Positions 31,394 through 35,502 of a stretch of 35,502 bases of DNA are shown in pieces. The stretch covers positions 111,170 through 146,671 of the forward strand of contig NZ_SIJK02000004.1 of assembly GCF_004762035.2 (NCBI RefSeq), written 5' to 3'. The first letter of the stretch is position 1; each line of letters begins with the position of its first letter. Both the position numbers and the translations under genes were made by a program. The stretch is from Candidatus Chloroploca mongolica (GTDB lineage: Bacteria; Chloroflexota; Chloroflexia; Chloroflexales; Chloroflexaceae). A model generated the notes under the pieces. That model did not search any database. It was not told the DNA's origin and saw nothing but the letters and a program-made list of their open reading frames with translations.

Positions 31394-32395
31394 TCACTGT
31401 GCATGCTCAAGGGCTGCCCGTAGCAGGGGTAATACCGTGGCCTGAGCCTCCTCAAGCTTCATGGGCAAGGTGGCCCCGGCAGCCTGTTTGTGTCCACCTC
31501 CACCCCAGGTACGGGCAATGGCGGCTACATCAATCCCTGGTATCGAACGAAGACTGAGCTTGGCCGTGCCATCAAAGCGTTCTTTGAAAAGGGCCGCAAT
31601 CTGCATACCCTCGACGCGTTGCAACTGCCTGATTGCATCATCGGGAGCTTCGTCACTGGCCCGTGTGCTCATCATTTGCTGTTGCGTCACCGTTGTCCAG
31701 ATCAACCCGCCTTCACGTTGCATCCCACTGAGCGCCAGAGCACTGAGGCGCACCACACTCTCAGGGATGCTGAAGTAGATCGCCGAGATGACGGTGCGTT
31801 GATCCGCACCTGCTTCGAGCATCTCTGCCGCAATGCGCAGCGAACGAGGTGACGTACTACTCGTCTGGAAACTCTGCGTATCAGTCGTCAGGCCAAGCAG
31901 CATGCTCGTAGCAGCGGATGGTCGGATGGGCAACTCCATCGCCTGGAGCAACTGGAAGAGCAATTCGGCAGTTGAAGCCGCGGAAGGATCGATCAAATTC
32001 ACGATCCCGCCGCCGTCATTGGTGACATGGTGATCGGTAATGATCAATGGTCGTGCGGCAAGGGCCGCTTCGTGATCATCAAACACTGCCCCAACCCGAC
32101 TCAGGGCTGCAGTATCGAGCATCCAGATCAGATCGACCTCGGGGAAGGCGCTGCCCCGCTGATAGATCTTCACCTCATCGATCCCTGCGAGGCACCTGGT
32201 ATAGCCAGGGATCGCCGATGACGCCAGGGCTGTCACCTGTTTACCAACATCGCGCAGCGCGTGAAAGGCTCCGAGCATCGAACCAATCGCATCGCCATCG
32301 GGATTGACGTGCGTGAGCAAGAGAATATGCTGCGCCTGATCGATCTGTGCGCGAAAGGCTGGCGCGGCACGGGTAGGGTCAGAATAAATCATCAT
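31394..32395 (-). CDS. nrnA: DHH-family oligoribonuclease / pAp phosphatase
   Basis: A 333-residue phosphoesterase of the NrnA type that degrades nano-RNAs and may dephosphorylate pAp. Metal-binding motifs are HVNPDGDAIGS, WMLDTAALSR and DHHVTNDGG, and the DHHA1 motif is GGGGHKQAAGA near the C-terminus. ATG 32395 overlaps the stop of the methyltransferase (ATGATGA); the longer open frame lies over that gene and lacks similarity. Placement between rbfA and truB is the usual one in many Gram-positive-like and Chloroflexota operons. Confidence 0.93.
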   Translation of the reverse strand: MMIYSDPTRAAPAFRAQIDQAQHILLLTHVNPDGDAIGSMLGAFHALRDVGKQVTALASSAIPGYTRCLAGIDEVKIYQRGSAFPEVDLIWMLDTAALSRVGAVFDDHEAALAARPLIITDHHVTNDGGGIVNLIDPSAASTAELLFQLLQAMELPIRPSAATSMLLGLTTDTQSFQTSSTSPRSLRIAAEMLEAGADQRTVISAIYFSIPESVVRLSALALSGMQREGGLIWTTVTQQQMMSTRASDEAPDDAIRQLQRVEGMQIAALFKERFDGTAKLSLRSIPGIDVAAIARTWGGGGHKQAAGATLPMKLEEAQATVLPLLRAALEHAQ

Positions 32396-33003
32396 AGTGA
32401 TAGTGAAGGATAGATGCGATAAACAGTATAACCAGAGCGCTTTTTCATCTCTTTCAATCGCAACTGATGGCGTGGTCCGAGCCGAGGGATCAGATGATTC
32501 AAGCCGCTCACCACCACAAACCAATAGACACCATCGGCAGCGAGCAGAGTAAGCGGTTTGAGGATAAACTCTTCTTCAATGGCCGCATCACCGATCTTCG
32601 CCGGAATGTTCGAGACGATCAGATCGTAGGGCCCAGGTGGCACCTGTTCGAGCCCAACACTCCCGATCACGGTCGCATTGGTCACTGCATTGAGGGTGAG
32701 ATTATGGCGGGCATAGCGTACCGCGAGCAGATCCTTATCGGCCATCACCACCTCGGCATCGGGGAAGCGCTGAGCCAGGGCAATCCCGATCACCCCACAA
32801 CCACAGCCCAGATCGAGGATCCGGGTGGGCGGGTTGGGCATCGCAATCGTGCGCAGCAGTAAATCGGTGCCATCGTCAACCTGAAACGACGAAAAGAGCG
32901 TATGGCCCACATCAAACGCAAAAGGTTGATGGTGGAGGGTATAGGTAATGCGCTTTTTATAATAAGCGTCAGGCCCGTCCATGATCTTCGGGTTCATCAT
33001 CAA
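32392..33003 (-). CDS. RsmC-like class I methyltransferase
   Basis: A 203-residue methyltransferase. [37 protein letters not shown] is the typical N-terminal part of the RsmC/RlmG-like small methyltransferases (MTS domain), motif I is [17 protein letters not shown], and the N-x-P-x catalytic motif appears as SNIPAK instead of NPPF. It may modify guanine-N2 in 16S rRNA or a related substrate, but the Ile at the second position is unusual. The start is unclear: ATG 33003 overlaps rbfA by 35 bases, ATG 32982 by 14. It is coupled to nrnA by a four-base overlap. Confidence 0.85.
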   Translation of the reverse strand: MMMNPKIMDGPDAYYKKRITYTLHHQPFAFDVGHTLFSSFQVDDGTDLLLRTIAMPNPPTRILDLGCGCGVIGIALAQRFPDAEVVMADKDLLAVRYARHNLTLNAVTNATVIGSVGLEQVPPGPYDLIVSNIPAKIGDAAIEEEFILKPLTLLAADGVYWFVVVSGLNHLIPRLGPRHQLRLKEMKKRSGYTVYRIYPSLSL

Positions 33004-33370
33004 GTTTTGGCGGATTAGCCTTGCGTTCAGTTTCTACCTCATGGAGCACTTCTTCGATGCGCATGCTATAGGCAAGCGATGTATCGTGTACCAGCCGTAA
33101 CTCAGGCACAAAGCGCATATGGTTCATCTCTTCGGCGACGCGTTTGCGCAGAAAGCTACGTGCGCGTTGCAAGCCTTCCATAGTTGCGGCTTGTTCATTG
33201 GGCTCGCCCATCACCGAGATACGCACCGTGGCGCGTTGCAGATCGGCACTCACCTCGACACCCGTAACCGTGGCAAAACCGACGCGTGGGTCTTTCAACT
33301 CGTACTGGATCACCTCACCGAGGATCTGCTGCATCGTATCGGCGACCTGTTGTAAGCGCTGTTTGGGCAT
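32969..33370 (-). CDS. rbfA: Ribosome-binding factor A
   Basis: A 133-residue KH-like protein that helps mature the 30S subunit. [43 protein letters not shown] is diagnostic, with [23 protein letters not shown] in the second half and an acidic C-terminal tail. ATG 33370 is the start. A hairpin at 33392-33421 separates it from infB. Order infB-rbfA is conserved in most bacteria. Confidence 0.95.
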   Translation of the reverse strand: MPKQRLQQVADTMQQILGEVIQYELKDPRVGFATVTGVEVSADLQRATVRISVMGEPNEQAATMEGLQRARSFLRKRVAEEMNHMRFVPELRLVHDTSLAYSMRIEEVLHEVETERKANPPKLDDEPEDHGRA

Positions 33371-33391
33371 ACATATTCCGACTTATCGTGC

Positions 33392-33421
33392 AGTCTGAAG
33401 TGGTACAAACCACTCCAGACT
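33392..33421. other. Hairpin between infB and rbfA
   Basis: Arms 33392-33403 and 33410-33421 pair over 12 bases with one mismatch or G-U pair and a 6-base loop. No T-run on either side. Probably an mRNA processing or partial attenuation site. Confidence 0.5.
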
Positions 33422-33436
33422 TCATCATGAACGGAT

Positions 33437-35502
33437 CTAGAGCGTTGCCTCGACCCGTTCCTCGCGATAGAACTCCATATTATCGCCGACCTGAACATCG
33501 CCGAAGCCATCAACAATCAAGCCGCACTCGTAGCTTGAGGTCACCTCACGGACATCGTCCTTAAAGCGTTTGAGGCTACTAATTCGCCCATCGTGGATGA
33601 CCGCGCCATTGCGCAGGACGCGCACCTTCTGGCCTGTGCGTGTGATCTTGCCATCAGTCACATAGAGACCAGCGACGACTTCACGCGACGGCAAGCGGAA
33701 GGTATTGCGCACCTCCGCGAAGCCTTCGACAACCTCCTTAAAGGTTGGCGCGAGCATACCCACCATTGCCTTTTTGATATCATCGGTCAGTTGATAGATG
33801 ATATTGTAGAACCGAATATCAATGCCTTGATGTTCGGCTGCCCGGCGGGCAGCGGGGTCAGGGCGAACATTAAAACCAATAATGATCGCTTGCGACGCCA
33901 TCGCGAGATTCACATCGCCCTCACTGATGGCACCGGTGGCGCGATGGATCACCCGGATCTGCACCTCATCTTGCGACTCACTGAGTTGCTTGAACTGGTG
34001 CTCGATAGCCCCGAGTGAGCCTTGCACATCAGCTTTCAAGATCACATTCAGATCTTTGACCTGTCCCTGTTGCACTTTGCTGAAGAGATCCTCGAGAGTC
34101 GTACCCCGTGTGGAGGCAATGGCCTCCATCCGGGTCTGGCGTGTCCGTTGGAGGGCTACCTCGCGGGCGATGCTGAGGTCATCAATGACCTGGAGAATAT
34201 CGCCGGCCTGGGGTACGCCTTCAAGCCCAAGGATTTCCACAGGGGTGGAAGGCTCAGCGTGACGGAGGCGTTTGCCACTATCGCTAAACATCGACTTGAT
34301 CTTGCCCGAGACCCCGCCGACGAGTACATTATCTTCGGGGCGGAGCGTGCCATTCTGGATCAAGACAGTTGCGACTGACCCTCGATTCTTGTCGAGTTCG
34401 GCTTCAATAATTGTTCCGATAGCAGGTGCATCAGGATTCGCTTTAAACTCTTCGATATCAGCCACGAGCAAAATCATCTCGAGGAGGCCCTCGATATTCA
34501 AGCGAGACTTAGCCGAGACTTCTACCGAAGGCACCTCACCGCCATAGGCCTCAACCACCACGTCGTGGGCCGCGAGTTGTTGCTTGATGCGATCGACATT
34601 TGCGGTTGGCAGATCGATCTTATTAATCGCGACAATCATCGGCACGCCGGCTGCTTTCACGTGACTAATAGCTTCAAGCGTCTGGGGCATCACGCCATCA
34701 TCGGCTGCGACGACCAGCACAACAATATCTGTGGCCTGGGCTCCACGAGCGCGCATAGCGGTAAAGGCTTCGTGGCCGGGCGTATCGAGAAACGTGATTT
34801 TGCGATGATTGACCTCGATCTGATACGCACCAATGTGCTGGGTGATGCCACCGGCTTCACCTTCGGCAACGCGGGCGGAGCGGATCGCATCAAGCAATTT
34901 TGTCTTGCCGTGATCGACGTGGCCCATAATGGTCACCACTGGTGGCCGTGGGCGAAGTTCACTTGGAGCCTGGGCATTGAGCACATCTTTGATATTATCC
35001 ACAATGCCAATCAGCTGTTCGGGCACTTTCTCGGTAGTTTCGATGGTGAAGTCTGCCGCGATCAACGCAGCAGTCTCATAATCAATTTGCTGATTAATGG
35101 TTGCCAGCACCCCACCCTTCATCAGTGCCTTCAGGATTTCAGATGCTCCGATCCCGGTGGCCTCAGAAAGCTCACGTACTGTCATCACACTGGGCAATTC
35201 AACGGGGCCACGCGGGCGCACTGGCACGGCAGGCCCCGGACGTCCCCCAGACCCGGGGCGTCCAGAGGGGCGGCCACGACCACCGCCAAAATTACCATCA
35301 CGTTCATCACCGCCAGGGCGACTGCCACCCGGGCGACCACCGCGGCTCCCGCCACTGCCGCTTCCTGGTCGACTATTGCGATTTGTATTTCCCCCTGGCC
35401 CACGATTACTACCGCCGCCGGGGCCACCGGGGCCACGATTACTGCCACCGCCGGGGCCACCGGGGCCACGATTACTGCCACCGCCGGGGCCACCGGGGCC
35501 AC
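33437..35502 (-). CDS. infB: Translation initiation factor IF-2 (5' end outside the window)
   Basis: The GTPase that brings initiator tRNA to the 30S subunit. The frame is open from the stop at 33437 to the window edge, about 688 residues visible. Going from the visible N-terminal end: a Gly/Pro/Arg/Ser/Asn-rich low-complexity region with three [11 protein letters not shown] repeats, then the IF2_N domain ([25 protein letters not shown]), the G domain with [28 protein letters not shown] and NKIDLP, and the C-terminal domains ending in [27 protein letters not shown] at 35227 is not the true start because coding continues upstream. The gene leads the rbfA-truB operon. Confidence 0.97.
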   Translation of the reverse strand, partial: GPGGPGGGSNRGPGGPGGGSNRGPGGPGGGSNRGPGGNTNRNSRPGSGSGGSRGGRPGGSRPGGDERDGNFGGGRGRPSGRPGSGGRPGPAVPVRPRGPVELPSVMTVRELSEATGIGASEILKALMKGGVLATINQQIDYETAALIAADFTIETTEKVPEQLIGIVDNIKDVLNAQAPSELRPRPPVVTIMGHVDHGKTKLLDAIRSARVAEGEAGGITQHIGAYQIEVNHRKITFLDTPGHEAFTAMRARGAQATDIVVLVVAADDGVMPQTLEAISHVKAAGVPMIVAINKIDLPTANVDRIKQQLAAHDVVVEAYGGEVPSVEVSAKSRLNIEGLLEMILLVADIEEFKANPDAPAIGTIIEAELDKNRGSVATVLIQNGTLRPEDNVLVGGVSGKIKSMFSDSGKRLRHAEPSTPVEILGLEGVPQAGDILQVIDDLSIAREVALQRTRQTRMEAIASTRGTTLEDLFSKVQQGQVKDLNVILKADVQGSLGAIEHQFKQLSESQDEVQIRVIHRATGAISEGDVNLAMASQAIIIGFNVRPDPAARRAAEHQGIDIRFYNIIYQLTDDIKKAMVGMLAPTFKEVVEGFAEVRNTFRLPSREVVAGLYVTDGKITRTGQKVRVLRNGAVIHDGRISSLKRFKDDVREVTSSYECGLIVDGFGDVQVGDNMEFYREERVEATL
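35401..35502 (-). repeat. 33-bp tandem repeat in the infB N-terminal region
   Basis: Three full copies with period 33 (35401, 35434, 35467) plus three bases of a fourth at the window edge. They encode the 11-residue unit [11 protein letters not shown]. The copies at 35434 and 35467 are nearly identical; the 35401 copy differs slightly (ACCGCC for GCCACC). Confidence 0.9.

Noticed and set aside
35185-35502. Ala/Val-rich 105-residue minus-strand ORF
   Set aside because: It is another frame of the Gly-rich infB repeat; the infB frame is continuous from the IF2_N domain to the window edge.

Overview
The window looks like a chromosomal segment of a filamentous anoxygenic phototroph of the order Chloroflexales (Chloroflexota). 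The strongest evidence is a leftward bacteriochlorophyll gene cluster with the genes for chlorophyllide reductase subunit X, BchC and BchF, plus the magnesium-chelatase subunits BchI and BchD and a BCD-family pigment-linked MFS carrier. Supporting evidence is a Thr-rich surface protein ending in a YLPLI-type tail. Assignment below order level is not possible from this sequence.

Layout. 1-297: 3' end of a Thr-repeat surface protein. 355-1730: a complete ISAzo13-type insertion sequence whose transposase is split at an A7 run, consistent with -1 frameshifting. 1731-2231: intergenic, with a nested inverted repeat and a promoter. 2232-5217: three-gene ABC-2 exporter operon closed by a perfect bidirectional terminator. 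5286-6980: small membrane protein and a GT4 glycosyltransferase. 6997-15821: pigment cluster, transcribed leftward in the order MFS carrier, methyltransferase, bchF, bchC, bchX, a 55-residue small ORF, a 66-residue single-TM protein, bchI, bchD, then the GT4 gene. 16202-18160: a small orphan protein and a REC-PAS-histidine kinase. 18229-21555: rightward operon with an RmlD-like reductase, two GT2 glycosyltransferases, a YhbY RNA-binding protein and a Cys-containing membrane/secreted protein. 21745-23026: divergent hypothetical gene and DtxR-family regulator. 23027-27698: leftward run of M61 peptidase, M19 dipeptidase and a large unrecognised protein. 27771-29870: pyruvate kinase and a ComEA-like protein. 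30073-30501: small hypothetical gene. 30498-35502: leftward infB-rbfA-methyltransferase-nrnA-truB translation/RNA operon, with infB running off the window end.

How genes work together. The pigment genes cover Mg insertion (BchI/D; the BchH subunit is elsewhere) and the late steps from chlorophyllide toward bacteriochlorophyllide a (BchX, BchF, BchC; BchY/Z are elsewhere). The less expected points are: a C-terminal extension of BchX that resembles the last part of the FtsQ/DivIB beta domain, two tiny proteins embedded in the cluster, an unassigned SAM methyltransferase just upstream of bchF, and a terminator-like hairpin between bchF and bchC. All functional calls are by eye from motifs and context; no search was run.
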